A stretch of 64,000 nt of DNA from Bacteroidota bacterium (GCA_018970395.1 JAGWWM010000001.1:1-64000); one strand, 5' to 3'. Positions 1-10,556 are shown, numbered from the stretch's first letter. Made by a program: numbers and translations. Notes: generated from the sequence alone by a model not told the origin.

Positions 1-9
1 AATTGAAAA

Positions 10-348
10 ATGAAAAAATATCTCTTCATCATTGCGGCCCTGTTCCTGATCGGCACTGCCACCACACAAGTACTTAAAAACAAGAAGTACAGAAATAAAA
101 GCAAGGAACATTTTACTATCAAGGACAGAACAGTATATTATGATGACAAACCACTGGCAAAGTATCAAGCCAAGACTTACTCCCTTGATGACAGTGAATT
201 GGTGGAAGAATACAATTTGTTACTACTCGATAATCAATTAACCAATAAGCAACTCATTGGAGATTTAATTGATTTTGTATCCGACCGACATTCCGGCGCA
301 GAAGTAGAAGTAGAGATTGATGCCAATGGAAGTGTGTTTGAGCTGTAA
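10..348 (+). CDS. hypothetical protein with N-terminal hydrophobic segment
   Basis: Complete ORF, ATG start, MKKYLFIIAALFLIGTATT signal-like N-terminus. Confidence 0.6.
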   Translation: MKKYLFIIAALFLIGTATTQVLKNKKYRNKSKEHFTIKDRTVYYDDKPLAKYQAKTYSLDDSELVEEYNLLLLDNQLTNKQLIGDLIDFVSDRHSGAEVEVEIDANGSVFEL

Positions 349-365
349 AGGTTCTAGCCGTCCTT

Positions 366-1412
366 CTACTTTTTTCGGTCGAGCAAGAATCCGAAGGTAG
401 TGCCAACATCAATGGTGCTGCGCACTCTGATAATTTTTTCGTGGGCATCAATAATATGTTTGCAGATAGCTAGGCCCAGGCCGCTGCCGCCTACTTTGCG
501 GGTTCTTGCCAAATCGGTGCGATAGAATCTTTCAAAAATTCTGGTTAAATGTTCCTCGGCTATACCATGCCCGTCATCGCTGATTTCAATTAGTATATCA
601 CCGTCGTCCGTTTCGTAACTGCTGAAAAAAACATGCCCTCCCTGTTTCCCATACTTAATGGCATTATCGACCAGATTAGTTAACACCATTCGAATTTTTT
701 CTTTATCTGCATTGACGGTCAACGGACTTTCTGATCCTTTTTTGATCGTCAGCCTGATTTCTTTTTCCGAGGCTTTCAGAGAAAGCGTTTCATATACTTC
801 GTGTATTAATTCTTGAATAATGAAATTGGTTTTATATAATTTTTGCTCGCCGCTTTCCAGTTTGGAAATTTCGTCCAAATCATCCACCAGGCTCACGAGT
901 CTGTCAATATTGCGGGAAGTGTTGTTGAGAAATTTTTTTGCCAGCTCTTCTTTTTCCATAGCGCCGCTAAGCAAAGTATCAACGTAACCCTGTATGGCGA
1001 AGATGGGGGTTTTCAACTCATGACTCAGATTTTGTAAGAATTCTTTTCGGTACTGTTCATTCTGCTGTAAGCGGGCAACTTCATCTTTTTTCTGTTCCGC
1101 CCAATCAGATACTTCTTTGCTCACTTCTTCCAGACCTTTTTCCGGCAATACCGATTTGTAAAAAAGCTCTTCTCTTTTGGTGGCTTTCGTTTGAGAAATC
1201 AGTTTATAAATCAGCTTGATTCTGCTGTAAATAAAACGATTGGTAAAGTATAGAATGAGGCCATAGCTGATCCAGAAAAGAATAAGAAAACTCAGCAGTG
1301 CTGTCGACCATTGCCTAGTTATCCATAAAGCGAAAACTCCTACCAGCAACGAAATTGCAAAAGCATTGATAGCGGCAATTTCGGAAGGTTTGAGATTTTT
1401 GTTTTGGAACAT
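366..1412 (-). CDS. sensor histidine kinase (PhoR-like)
   Basis: H-box FLQNLSHELKTPIFAIQGYVDTL, N-box LVDNAIKYG, G-boxes DDGHGI and GGSGLGLAICKHI. Start placed at MFQNKN rather than the upstream ATG, which lies in repeat sequence. Confidence 0.9.
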   Translation of the reverse strand: MFQNKNLKPSEIAAINAFAISLLVGVFALWITRQWSTALLSFLILFWISYGLILYFTNRFIYSRIKLIYKLISQTKATKREELFYKSVLPEKGLEEVSKEVSDWAEQKKDEVARLQQNEQYRKEFLQNLSHELKTPIFAIQGYVDTLLSGAMEKEELAKKFLNNTSRNIDRLVSLVDDLDEISKLESGEQKLYKTNFIIQELIHEVYETLSLKASEKEIRLTIKKGSESPLTVNADKEKIRMVLTNLVDNAIKYGKQGGHVFFSSYETDDGDILIEISDDGHGIAEEHLTRIFERFYRTDLARTRKVGGSGLGLAICKHIIDAHEKIIRVRSTIDVGTTFGFLLDRKK

Positions 1413-1487
1413 GGGGCAAAGATAATGCAGTTGTAAGTTGTAGGTTTCTGTCACCCCTTTACCTGCAACCTCCAACCTACAACTTCT

Positions 1488-2171
1488 TCACCCATTCACC
1501 TCAAACTTATATCCAACGCCCTTAATGGTTTTGATACAATCGAGATTTAGTTTCTGGCGGATTTTTCGGATGTGCACATCAATGGTTCGGTCGCCCACAA
1601 TGACTTCAGAACCCCACACCTGATTCAGGATTTCGTGACGTAAGAACACTCTGCCCGGCTTGGAAGCCAATAAGGCAAGCAGCTCAAATTCTTTTTTTGC
1701 TAATATAATTTCTTCATTTCTATTCTTTACCACATATTGCGATTTGTCAATCACAATGTTGCCCACTTTGATAATAGACTCTTCTGCTCGACTGCTTCTG
1801 CGAAAAAGGGCATTGATTCGACTGATTAAAAGTTTTGGACGAATGGGTTTGTTGATATAATCATCCGCTCCGTATTCGAGCCCTTTGACATGGTTGCTTT
1901 CGTCACTCAATGCAGTAAGCATCAGTATAAGCGTATCAAAAAACTCCGGTTGGCTGCGAAGAATCTGGCAGACTTCCATTCCATTTTTATGCGGCATCAT
2001 TACATCAAGTATGATGAGATCGGGCTGATTTTTTCTGGCTAGTTCCAGTGCTTCAAGCCCGTCCTTAGCCTTGATGACCACATATCCCTCAGCCTGCAGA
2101 TTGTATTCCAGAATTTCAAGAATATCCTGCTCGTCATCCGCAATCAAAATCTTTTTTTTACCGGAGTCCAT
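1488..2171 (-). CDS. response regulator transcription factor (OmpR/PhoB-like)
   Basis: Receiver domain (ILIADDEQDILEIL, LIILDVMMP, YINKPIRPKLL) plus winged-helix C-terminus (IDVHIRKIRQKL..IKGVGYKF); adjacent to the histidine kinase. Confidence 0.93.
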   Translation of the reverse strand: MDSGKKKILIADDEQDILEILEYNLQAEGYVVIKAKDGLEALELARKNQPDLIILDVMMPHKNGMEVCQILRSQPEFFDTLILMLTALSDESNHVKGLEYGADDYINKPIRPKLLISRINALFRRSSRAEESIIKVGNIVIDKSQYVVKNRNEEIILAKKEFELLALLASKPGRVFLRHEILNQVWGSEVIVGDRTIDVHIRKIRQKLNLDCIKTIKGVGYKFEVNG

Positions 2172-2302
2172 ACCTGATTATTATTACAAAGGTAGAAGGT
2201 TGTTTTGGTAGCCTGGTTAGTCGAATATTATATTATTGTTAACGCATAATTGAATTCAGGTCGCTTTGAATGAGTATATTTACCCTTATTCAGCAGGAAG
2301 AA

Positions 2303-4516
2303 ATGATGAAAATAAAGCAGCCTTCATTCTATTGGTATTGTTTGCTTTTCTGGGCAGGGATAATTAGTCAGGGAGCGTTTTTAACCGCATCGGCGCAGTC
2401 TGCTGATACCGTCGGGCTTTCCATTCCTTTCAATCGCTTGCTTTGGCATGAACAGATAGATACGATACAGGTTCAACTGGATCGGGCCGATGGTCTTCTG
2501 GATGGGAAGATGCAGCTTACGGCTGATATTGCAGCGAATGAAAAGATAACGGAAGTGTTATACCGTCAAACGGATGCACTGCAAAGAGAAGTTGAAATTG
2601 ATTCAGGTAACCACAACCGGAAGGTAGGACAATTAAGAAGTATTAAAGAAATGCTTCAATCTTATCAGAACCAGATTCGGCTTCAAAAAAAATATGTACC
2701 CTTTGCTCCGGAATTATTTAATGCATTCCGCGATTGTATGGCTATACAGAATGCCGGATTTTCCATGGAGTCGGTTTTTCGTCGGGTAAGTCATACTACA
2801 GGCAGTATTTTGCTTCAATTATTTCCCGGCCGACCCGAGGCCATTGCTTTAAAAAACATTATTTTTTTAAAAAGAGTGGCCGATTATCCGGATATCATTC
2901 TTAAAGAAATTCCTGCCTTTGCATCCGCCCCGTTCGCAGATAGCTTGATTGCTGTTGAATCGGCACGCAGACCATTGGAAGTATATGCTTATGCACAGGC
3001 TGGCGAGTCGGTGCAGGCGTCGCTTATTAGAGATTCAAAAGATCGGCGTACACGCATGCTGGCTTCACTGGCTGCTCAAACCAATGGCGCGCTGTTATTG
3101 CCTTTTCTGGATGATTTGACAAGCGGGGATTTGCATCCGGATACCCTTTCTGTATTGGTAGATGACCCTCGGGCTTATTATAAATTATTGGTGCAGACAG
3201 CCATCCGGTATCAATCAAGAATGATACTGGGAGATACTTCCGAAATGATCGGATCGTTGTCGGACAGGTTAAAGCGACAGGCATCGGAGGTGTTTGTACA
3301 GGTGATGAATGATTTACATGACGAGGCAGAACCGATTCGTTTTCGTGTAGCGGAAGATTTAACGGCAGCGGAAATTTATTATCTGATTGTTTCTACAGAA
3401 GATATTATTTACACTAGCACTTACACACAATTGTTTAAGCGAATGATGGAGCGGTCACCGGGCAATAGGGGTGATTCCTTGCTGATGCTGGTCCAGCTGG
3501 ATCATTTCAAGAAGTTCATCAAGATGGCGGCTGATTATAACCGGCTGGATGAATTTTTAAAATCCATGCCTGAACAAAGCAGCAAGCAGCTGGTGTATGC
3601 TTTTGCGAATGGGTTGCAACAAACTCGTTCATTGGAAGATGCAGTAGATGTTGCCGACAGTTATGCAAGCATAGTCAATCCTTCTATCAGAAAAGTAATT
3701 AAGGAACAAGTACTGCTTAATTATCAAAATGCGCAACAGCAGGAAGATCAAAGAGGGGAACTTATTTATGGAATTTTAAACACGTTGTTTCAGTCTCAGG
3801 AGGATACCACGTTGAATGTTTCTGATATTTTGGGGATTCCTTCCGTATATCGCTTGCCTTATGCGGCGCTTGCTGATGATAGCGGAAGAGTCGTGCAACA
3901 AGTGTTTTTTTATGGAGACGAAGATGGGGTTAATGCCTATAACAGATTCATTCGGCTTTTTCAATCGAAAACTGAATGGCGGGTAATTACGAAACCAGAG
4001 TGGGTGGAGATATTTTCCATAAAAGCCAAAAACTTTACGATTTATGCCAATCTGCCGCTTGATAATAAAACAGATTTGGATCAGCAGGCACAGGAAAATC
4101 TGTTGCGCTATCTGCAGGAAAATAAGATTGCGCCTTCTATTGTTGTACACCGCGGGCATAGTTATCATTTAAAATATACACTTCGTCAGCTAATGCCTTC
4201 CGCGGAAATTGTTGTACTGGGTTCCTGTGGCGGCTATCAGAACCTGGGAAAGCTGCTGGATATTAATGAAAATGCGCATGTTATCTCCACTAAACAAGTG
4301 GGCAGTTATTCCGTCAATGATCCCGTATTAAAATTAATAAATGAATATGTTCGCTCCGCGAAGAATATAGAATGGATTCCTTTCTGGAAACAGCTGTTTA
4401 AAAATTTACAAAACGACAGTAAAGCAACAGCACTTCTGAAAGACTATATTCCCCCGCATCAGAATCAGGGATTATTGTTTATGAAAGCGTACAGGAAGAG
4501 ATTCCCTGTTCAGTAA
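2303..4516 (+). CDS. large secreted protein, possible C-terminal caspase-like/clan CD-type domain
   Basis: Complete ORF. Start taken at MMKIKQ, which gives a signal peptide. C-terminal pattern VVHRGHS...VVLGSCGG resembles a His/Cys dyad. Confidence 0.6.
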   Translation: MMKIKQPSFYWYCLLFWAGIISQGAFLTASAQSADTVGLSIPFNRLLWHEQIDTIQVQLDRADGLLDGKMQLTADIAANEKITEVLYRQTDALQREVEIDSGNHNRKVGQLRSIKEMLQSYQNQIRLQKKYVPFAPELFNAFRDCMAIQNAGFSMESVFRRVSHTTGSILLQLFPGRPEAIALKNIIFLKRVADYPDIILKEIPAFASAPFADSLIAVESARRPLEVYAYAQAGESVQASLIRDSKDRRTRMLASLAAQTNGALLLPFLDDLTSGDLHPDTLSVLVDDPRAYYKLLVQTAIRYQSRMILGDTSEMIGSLSDRLKRQASEVFVQVMNDLHDEAEPIRFRVAEDLTAAEIYYLIVSTEDIIYTSTYTQLFKRMMERSPGNRGDSLLMLVQLDHFKKFIKMAADYNRLDEFLKSMPEQSSKQLVYAFANGLQQTRSLEDAVDVADSYASIVNPSIRKVIKEQVLLNYQNAQQQEDQRGELIYGILNTLFQSQEDTTLNVSDILGIPSVYRLPYAALADDSGRVVQQVFFYGDEDGVNAYNRFIRLFQSKTEWRVITKPEWVEIFSIKAKNFTIYANLPLDNKTDLDQQAQENLLRYLQENKIAPSIVVHRGHSYHLKYTLRQLMPSAEIVVLGSCGGYQNLGKLLDINENAHVISTKQVGSYSVNDPVLKLINEYVRSAKNIEWIPFWKQLFKNLQNDSKATALLKDYIPPHQNQGLLFMKAYRKRFPVQ

Positions 4517-4550
4517 TTTTTAAATAACTTTGGCCTCCCATTCCATTTCT

Positions 4551-6005
4551 ATGAGACGACTCATTTTTTCATTGCTGATTATCATTAATACCACCGCATT
4601 TGCACAAGGCTATCGCATCACGGCAAAATATGTCTATCAGCCCGACAGTTATCTGTATCTGGGGCATTACTTCGGGGATAAAAAATTTCTTAAGGATTCT
4701 GTCAAAATCATGCCCGACGGAAAAGCGGTTTTTAAAGGAGACAAACCTTTAACAGGAGGATTGTACATCATTGTGGATCCGGAGAAAAAAAGATTTTTTG
4801 ATGTGGTCATTGAACAGGATCAGCAATTTGAAGTGGATATTGATACCGGCTTCGTCGCAACCGCCTTCCGCAAAACAACCGAGAATGCTCAATTGGAAGC
4901 CTATAAAAATGCGACTAATGAAATCTTCAAACAATATCCGGAATGGCAAAAAGCGCTGAGTGAATCCAAAACAAAAAATGACAGTCTTGCTGTACAGGAA
5001 AAAATCAGCGCGGCGTCTAAAAATGCTGATCGCTGGCGCGACAGTTTTATTGTTAAGCATCCCGATTCTTACGTGGCGCTTCTGTTTCGACTGATGAAAG
5101 AGCCGGAGTATAAAATCGCCGGGGCAGTTACCAAAGAAGATACCCTTAATGCCTATTATGCCTACAAGGCAGCTTACTGGAATGATATTCCCATTGGCAG
5201 CGAGCGTTTGTTGCGCACTCCTATGTTTGAGGCGAGAGTTACCAAATACCTCGAGCAGGTGGTGGCGCGTCATCCCGACAGCCTGAAAAAAGAAATAGAT
5301 AAATTTATTTTATACAGCCGTTCAGATACGACGATGTTTAAGTATTACATTAATCGTTTTACCAATGAGTACATGCATCCTAAATACATGGGGCTGGATG
5401 TCATATTTCTTCATTTGTTTGAAAAATATTATCAAACCAATCAGGTTACCTGGCTGGATGTAAAAGATAAGGAAACAGTTTACAATCGGGCCTACAATCT
5501 GATGGGCAATATTGTAGGAGAGCGGGCAGCTGAACTTACCTTACTCGACACGCTTGATCAGAAACGAACTCTTTATTCCATACAGGCACCCTATACTTTG
5601 GTAGTTTTTTGGGATCCTGATTGTGGTCACTGTCGTGAACAGGTTCCCAAGATTGACAGTTTGTACAAAAGCGACTGGAGTAAAACCGGCATGAAACTGA
5701 TTGGCGTGTTGGTGGATACGCTTCGAACCAGCAATAAGACATGGCCTGCCGTGCGTAAAAAATGGGTGGATTATATCCGTGAACATCAGCTCAACAACTG
5801 GACGCATCTGTATCAGTCATTTGCCATGCGGGAAGAAGAGCAAAAAAACAATATCCCCAACTTCCGGCAGAATTACGACGTTTACCAAACCCCTACTATA
5901 TATTTGCTGGATAAAGACAAAAGAATTGTAGCGAAAAAGATTTCGCCTGAGCAAATTCATGATTTCATGGAATTCCAGAAAAATCAGGAGCCAACAAAAA
6001 AATAA
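4551..6005 (+). CDS. thioredoxin-domain (TlpA-like) secreted protein
   Basis: VVFWDPDCGHCREQVPKIDSLY (CxxC) in the C-terminal half and an N-terminal signal sequence. Start at ATG 4551. Confidence 0.82.
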   Translation: MRRLIFSLLIIINTTAFAQGYRITAKYVYQPDSYLYLGHYFGDKKFLKDSVKIMPDGKAVFKGDKPLTGGLYIIVDPEKKRFFDVVIEQDQQFEVDIDTGFVATAFRKTTENAQLEAYKNATNEIFKQYPEWQKALSESKTKNDSLAVQEKISAASKNADRWRDSFIVKHPDSYVALLFRLMKEPEYKIAGAVTKEDTLNAYYAYKAAYWNDIPIGSERLLRTPMFEARVTKYLEQVVARHPDSLKKEIDKFILYSRSDTTMFKYYINRFTNEYMHPKYMGLDVIFLHLFEKYYQTNQVTWLDVKDKETVYNRAYNLMGNIVGERAAELTLLDTLDQKRTLYSIQAPYTLVVFWDPDCGHCREQVPKIDSLYKSDWSKTGMKLIGVLVDTLRTSNKTWPAVRKKWVDYIREHQLNNWTHLYQSFAMREEEQKNNIPNFRQNYDVYQTPTIYLLDKDKRIVAKKISPEQIHDFMEFQKNQEPTKK

Positions 6006-6044
6006 ATTAATCGTTCTCATTCTATCATCCTTAAGCCATCCAAT

Positions 6045-7964
6045 ATGAATCGTTCATTATTGATTTTACTCTTAATCGCCTCTTCCTTCACAACAAATGC
6101 ACAGGTTATTTTCCGTTATGGTTCACAAGCTGTTCAGAAAGATGAATTCTGGAAAGCATATACCAAAAACAATACCGGTAATGCGACGGAAAAAAATATT
6201 CGGGAGTATCTCGATTTATATATCAAATTCAAACTAAAGGTGCAGGCAGCAAAAGATCAAAAGCTTGACACCTTGGCAAGTATCAAAAATGATGTGGCCG
6301 GATTCCGGGCGCAAATGGCTGAACAGTATCTGCAAAAGCTTCCTTTCCGTAAAACCATGATTACGGAAGCGGTGGAAAGAAGTAAATCGCAACTCGAGAT
6401 CGCACAGGTATTTGTGAGCTATGGCGCAGATTCTGCTGCTGCTAAAACAAGTATTGAAAATGCATACAAGTCGCTGCAGAGCGGAGCAGACTTTAATCTT
6501 ACCTCTCGAGAATACAGCTCTGATCCTGCTTTAAAAGCAAAAGACGGTTATGTTGGCTTTGTTACTGCTTTATCGCTGCCTTATGAAATAGAAAACATTG
6601 TATATGCACTCAAGCCCGGTGCTTATTCAAAACCGGTTGCAGGCAGAAGAGGTTGGCATATTATCAAACTGATTAAAAAAGAAAATAGTCTCCCCTTGCT
6701 GAAGGCGGCGCATATTTTACTTGCCGTAGATCCGGAAGGTGGACAAGAAGAAAAAGCACTCACCCAAAAAAAAGCCGATAGTTTATATCAGGCTTTATTG
6801 AAGGGGGCGGATTTTGGGGTAGTGGCACAACAATTTAGCAATGACAAGTTCAGTTATCAAAGCGGCGGTGAATTACCTTTATTTGGATTAACAGATGCAG
6901 ATCCTGCATTTGCAAAAGCGGCCTATGCTTTAAAGAATAATGGAGATATCAGTACGCCCGTAGAAACAGAAGCAGGCTTTCATATCATTCGGTTGATTGG
7001 TAGAGAGGAACAGAAAAGAGATCTCAATGAGCCGGAAGTGTATGAAAAGTGGAGTGAAAAAGTAAGTCAGAGTGATCGCATGCAGCTCGTATTGCAAAAA
7101 GAAAAAGATGCGGTAAAAACCGCGAGCGGTTACAAAGCACTTCCCTATAATGAAAAAGAATTATGGACTTTATCTGATTCGCTGCTTGCCGCTACAGATT
7201 ACGCGGCTATTTACAAAGCAAACAAACAAAAGAAACTTTTTGAATTGACCGGTCAGACGATAACTGTAACTGATTGGCTCAAGTTCATTAAAGATAAAAA
7301 ACTGGCTTCTGGCAATAGAGAACTGAATGGATATAAAGAATTGATGGAAGAATTTACCAATACGACGGTCAATCAATATTATAAAGATCATCTTGAAAAA
7401 TTCAATACTGATTTCCGATATCAGATGCAGGAGTTTTTTGAGGGAAGTTTATTGTTTGAAGTGATGGAGAGAAATGTGTGGAGTGTCGCACCCAAAGACA
7501 GTGCCGGCCTGCAACAATTCTATGCGCCTCGCGCTGCTCAATATACCTGGAAAAAAAGTGTAGGAGCCATCGTCTTCAATTGCGCTGATACCGCTACTGC
7601 CAACAAAGCATTGGCGAGTATGCAAAATGATCCGCTTCAATGGAAAACTTATATGGAAGAAGGAAATGGATATGTTTTGGCCGACAGTGCGCGTTTTGAA
7701 ATTGCGCAGTTGCCAATAGAAGAAAATACTTCATTGAGGAAAGGTTGGTTGTCGCCCGTTACCACTAATCCCAATGACGGATCGTCTTCTTTTTGTTATA
7801 TCACCAACATTTATTCCGATAATGAAGTACGGAGTTTTGAAGAAGCAAAAGGACTCGTGATTAATGATTATCAAATTTACCTGGAGGACAAATGGCTGGC
7901 AGAACAAAAAAAGAAATATCCGGTTAAGATTGATGAAACAGTAGTGAAATCACTTAAGAAATAG
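6045..7964 (+). CDS. peptidylprolyl isomerase, parvulin/SurA-PpiD type
   Basis: Signal peptide and two parvulin-like segments (GYVGFVTALSLPYEIENIVYALKPGAYSKPVAGRRGWHIIKL; GGELPLFGL..FAKAAYALKNNGDISTPVETEAGFHIIRL). Confidence 0.87.
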   Translation: MNRSLLILLLIASSFTTNAQVIFRYGSQAVQKDEFWKAYTKNNTGNATEKNIREYLDLYIKFKLKVQAAKDQKLDTLASIKNDVAGFRAQMAEQYLQKLPFRKTMITEAVERSKSQLEIAQVFVSYGADSAAAKTSIENAYKSLQSGADFNLTSREYSSDPALKAKDGYVGFVTALSLPYEIENIVYALKPGAYSKPVAGRRGWHIIKLIKKENSLPLLKAAHILLAVDPEGGQEEKALTQKKADSLYQALLKGADFGVVAQQFSNDKFSYQSGGELPLFGLTDADPAFAKAAYALKNNGDISTPVETEAGFHIIRLIGREEQKRDLNEPEVYEKWSEKVSQSDRMQLVLQKEKDAVKTASGYKALPYNEKELWTLSDSLLAATDYAAIYKANKQKKLFELTGQTITVTDWLKFIKDKKLASGNRELNGYKELMEEFTNTTVNQYYKDHLEKFNTDFRYQMQEFFEGSLLFEVMERNVWSVAPKDSAGLQQFYAPRAAQYTWKKSVGAIVFNCADTATANKALASMQNDPLQWKTYMEEGNGYVLADSARFEIAQLPIEENTSLRKGWLSPVTTNPNDGSSSFCYITNIYSDNEVRSFEEAKGLVINDYQIYLEDKWLAEQKKKYPVKIDETVVKSLKK

Positions 7965-9990
7965 TGGAGAGTTGTTGTTGTAATTCCAGCATCCGGTCGC
8001 GCAAACGGGCGGCTTCCATAAAGTCGAGATCTCTGGCTGCTTTCTCCATCGATTTTTTCACTTCTTTAATGGCTTTTTCCAGTTTCGGTTTGGAATCGAA
8101 TTCTACTTGTTCTTCTTCCGCTGCCAGCGGCAAACCGCTATCTCCTTTAAGTGCGTAAGGATTGTCGCTGTTGTAGCCTTTAATATCGAGTACGGATGTT
8201 TGCTTCATTACCTGCTCAATAGATTTTTTAATCGTTTGCGGTATAATATTATGTTCAGTGTTGTAAGCGATTTGTTTTTCTCTTCTTCTTTGCGTTTCAT
8301 CAATGGTTCGCTGCATGCTTTGTGTGATGGTGTCGCCGTAAAAAATAACCAAACCGTCTACGTTTCTTGCCGCACGACCTGCTGTTTGGGTCAGACTTTT
8401 TTCGTTGCGTAAAAAGCCTTCTTTGTCCGCATCCAGAATGGCTACCAATGAAACTTCAGGAAGGTCTAACCCTTCTCTCAATAAATTCACACCTACCAAC
8501 ACATCAATTTCTCCTAAGCGCAACTGGCGTAAAATCTCTACGCGATCCAGTGTGTCCACCCCGCTATGAATATATTTTGATTTGATCTCGATGCGCTGCA
8601 AATATTTATCCATCTCTTCTGCCATGCGTTTGGTGAGGGTTGTTACCAGCACGCGATCTCCCTTTTGCACCCGCTTGTCTATTTCATTCAATAAATCATC
8701 TACCTGATTCACGGCAGGACGTACTTCGATGGGAGGATCAAGCAGTCCTGTCGGACGTACTACTTGTTCTACCACTACGCCGCCTGTTTTTTCAAGTTCA
8801 TAATCATCCGGTGTGGCACTCACAAAAATCGCCTGATTGATCATGTTTTCGAACTCATGGAAATTGAGCGGTCTGTTATCCAATGCGCTGGGCAACCGGA
8901 AACCATAATCAACCAGTACCATCTTGCGGCTCCTGTCGCCTCCATACATGCCGCTGATTTGCGGAATGGTTTGATGACTTTCATCAATGATGAGTAAAAA
9001 ATCTTTGTGGAAATAATCGAGCAGACAGAAAGGACGGGTACCTGGTTGCCGGCGATCGAAGAAGCGCGAATAGTTTTCGATGCCGTTGCAGTAGCCCAGT
9101 TCACGAATCATTTCGAGATCATAATTGACCCTTTCGGTAACACGCTGCGCTTCAATGTATTTGCCGACTTTTTTAAAATATTCCGCTTGGGCAGCCACTT
9201 CGTCCTGTATTTCATAAATGATCTGCTGCATCATTTCCTTTGGAGCCAGGTATAGATTGGCAGGAAAGATGGCAGCATGATCCACTTTGCCGATTCGTTT
9301 GCCGGAGGCAATCTCAATCGTTTCGATGGTTTCAATTTCATCGCCGAAGAAACTGATGCGATACCCAAAATCAACATAAGGAAGATTGATATCAATCGTG
9401 TCGCCTTTTACGCGAAAAGTTCCCCTGCTGAAATCCGTTTGTGTCCGGTTGTATAGACTGTTAACAAGTGCATGTAAAAAACCTTGACGGGAAATCGTTT
9501 GTCCGGCGAAGATGCGGATGATGCCGTTTTCAAATTCAGTGGGATTGCCCATACCATAGATACAGCTCACACTCGCCACCACAATGATATCTCTTCTGCC
9601 GCTGAGTAATTCAGCCGTTGCCTGCAAACGAAGTTTGTCTAATTCCTCATTGATGTTTAAATCTTTCTCGATATAGGTGTCGGTAACCGGCAGATAAGCT
9701 TCCGGTTGATAATAGTCGTAATAACTAACAAAATATCCCACTGCGTTCTCCGGAAAGAATTGTTTGAATTCCCCATAGAGTTGTGCGACCAGTGTTTTGT
9801 TATGGGTTAAAACGAGCGTAGGGCGTTGTACATTTTGAATCACATTCGCCATGGTGAAAGTCTTGCCGCTTCCCGTCACCCCCAGTAAGGTCTGAAATTT
9901 TTCTCCGCTCAACACCCCTTCCGTCAGCTGACGAATGGCGTCCGGCTGATCGCCTGCGGGGCTATAAGGGGATTGAAGTTTAAAAGGCAT
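7954..9990 (-). CDS. uvrB: excinuclease ABC subunit B
   Basis: 678 aa; LLGVTGSGKTFTMANVI, YYDYYQPEAY, DESHQTIPQ, LLREGLDLPEVSLVAILDADKEGFLR, C-terminal UVR motif. Confidence 0.98.
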   Translation of the reverse strand: MPFKLQSPYSPAGDQPDAIRQLTEGVLSGEKFQTLLGVTGSGKTFTMANVIQNVQRPTLVLTHNKTLVAQLYGEFKQFFPENAVGYFVSYYDYYQPEAYLPVTDTYIEKDLNINEELDKLRLQATAELLSGRRDIIVVASVSCIYGMGNPTEFENGIIRIFAGQTISRQGFLHALVNSLYNRTQTDFSRGTFRVKGDTIDINLPYVDFGYRISFFGDEIETIETIEIASGKRIGKVDHAAIFPANLYLAPKEMMQQIIYEIQDEVAAQAEYFKKVGKYIEAQRVTERVNYDLEMIRELGYCNGIENYSRFFDRRQPGTRPFCLLDYFHKDFLLIIDESHQTIPQISGMYGGDRSRKMVLVDYGFRLPSALDNRPLNFHEFENMINQAIFVSATPDDYELEKTGGVVVEQVVRPTGLLDPPIEVRPAVNQVDDLLNEIDKRVQKGDRVLVTTLTKRMAEEMDKYLQRIEIKSKYIHSGVDTLDRVEILRQLRLGEIDVLVGVNLLREGLDLPEVSLVAILDADKEGFLRNEKSLTQTAGRAARNVDGLVIFYGDTITQSMQRTIDETQRRREKQIAYNTEHNIIPQTIKKSIEQVMKQTSVLDIKGYNSDNPYALKGDSGLPLAAEEEQVEFDSKPKLEKAIKEVKKSMEKAARDLDFMEAARLRDRMLELQQQLSTIS

Positions 9991-10077
9991 CCTGAATGCT
10001 TTGAGAAAAATTAGTGGTGTTCAAATTAAGGGATTTTTATTTCAATACCATATTGAGGAATATTTTTAACCTTACTT

Positions 10078-10304
10078 TTATGTCACCCCCTTCGGGGTTT
10101 TTGATTTTATGAGGCTTCATTTTGTTATAATTATATCATCCCTTCGGGATTCAATTGTAGTAAAGTAAACCCCGAAGGGGTGACATAATATTAAATATAA
10201 AACGATATATGTCTAACAGCTCCGTAGGGGTTGTAGAGACGCACAATTGTGCGTCTCTACGGGAATCAGGAAACTTTCAATTATTCTATCATCCCTTCGG
10301 GATT
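10078..10304. repeat. intergenic repeat island: inverted repeat, 28-bp palindrome and two exact 18-bp copies
   Basis: TTATGTCACCCCCTTCGGGGTTT (10078-10100) versus AAACCCCGAAGGGGTGACATAA (10167-10188); GTAGAGACGCACAATTGTGCGTCTCTAC (10233-10260); TATCATCCCTTCGGGATT at 10134-10151 and 10287-10304. Confidence 0.85.
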
Positions 10305-10556
10305 TTCCCACTTTACAAACTTTATGAACTCAAACCCTAAACCTCTCAACCCTAAACCATACATGTCTCAACATTTCAAAAATTCAGTCTCAAAGAAACA
10401 ATCATGCTAATGATTTAATCAGCTGAACAAAGTTCAGGACACTGATATTAAACGTTTAAAAACATATATAAGCGTTTATTATCATCTTTTTTGGGAATCA
10501 AATTTTAATTTCACAGTTATTTATAAAAATATTAGTAATACTCATAAACACCTACT

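Noticed and set aside
4749-5273. Minus-strand 174-aa ORF
   Set aside because: Antisense to the thioredoxin-domain gene; low-complexity translation with no family resemblance.
7954-7964. 11-bp overlap of convergent PPIase and uvrB 3' ends as a regulatory feature
   Set aside because: Only the stop-codon regions overlap, which is common in compact genomes, and no structure was seen.
8107-9255. Plus-strand ORFs within uvrB (8107-8412, 8367-8585, 8764-8997, 9007-9255)
   Set aside because: Antisense to a strongly supported uvrB gene, with no recognisable domains.
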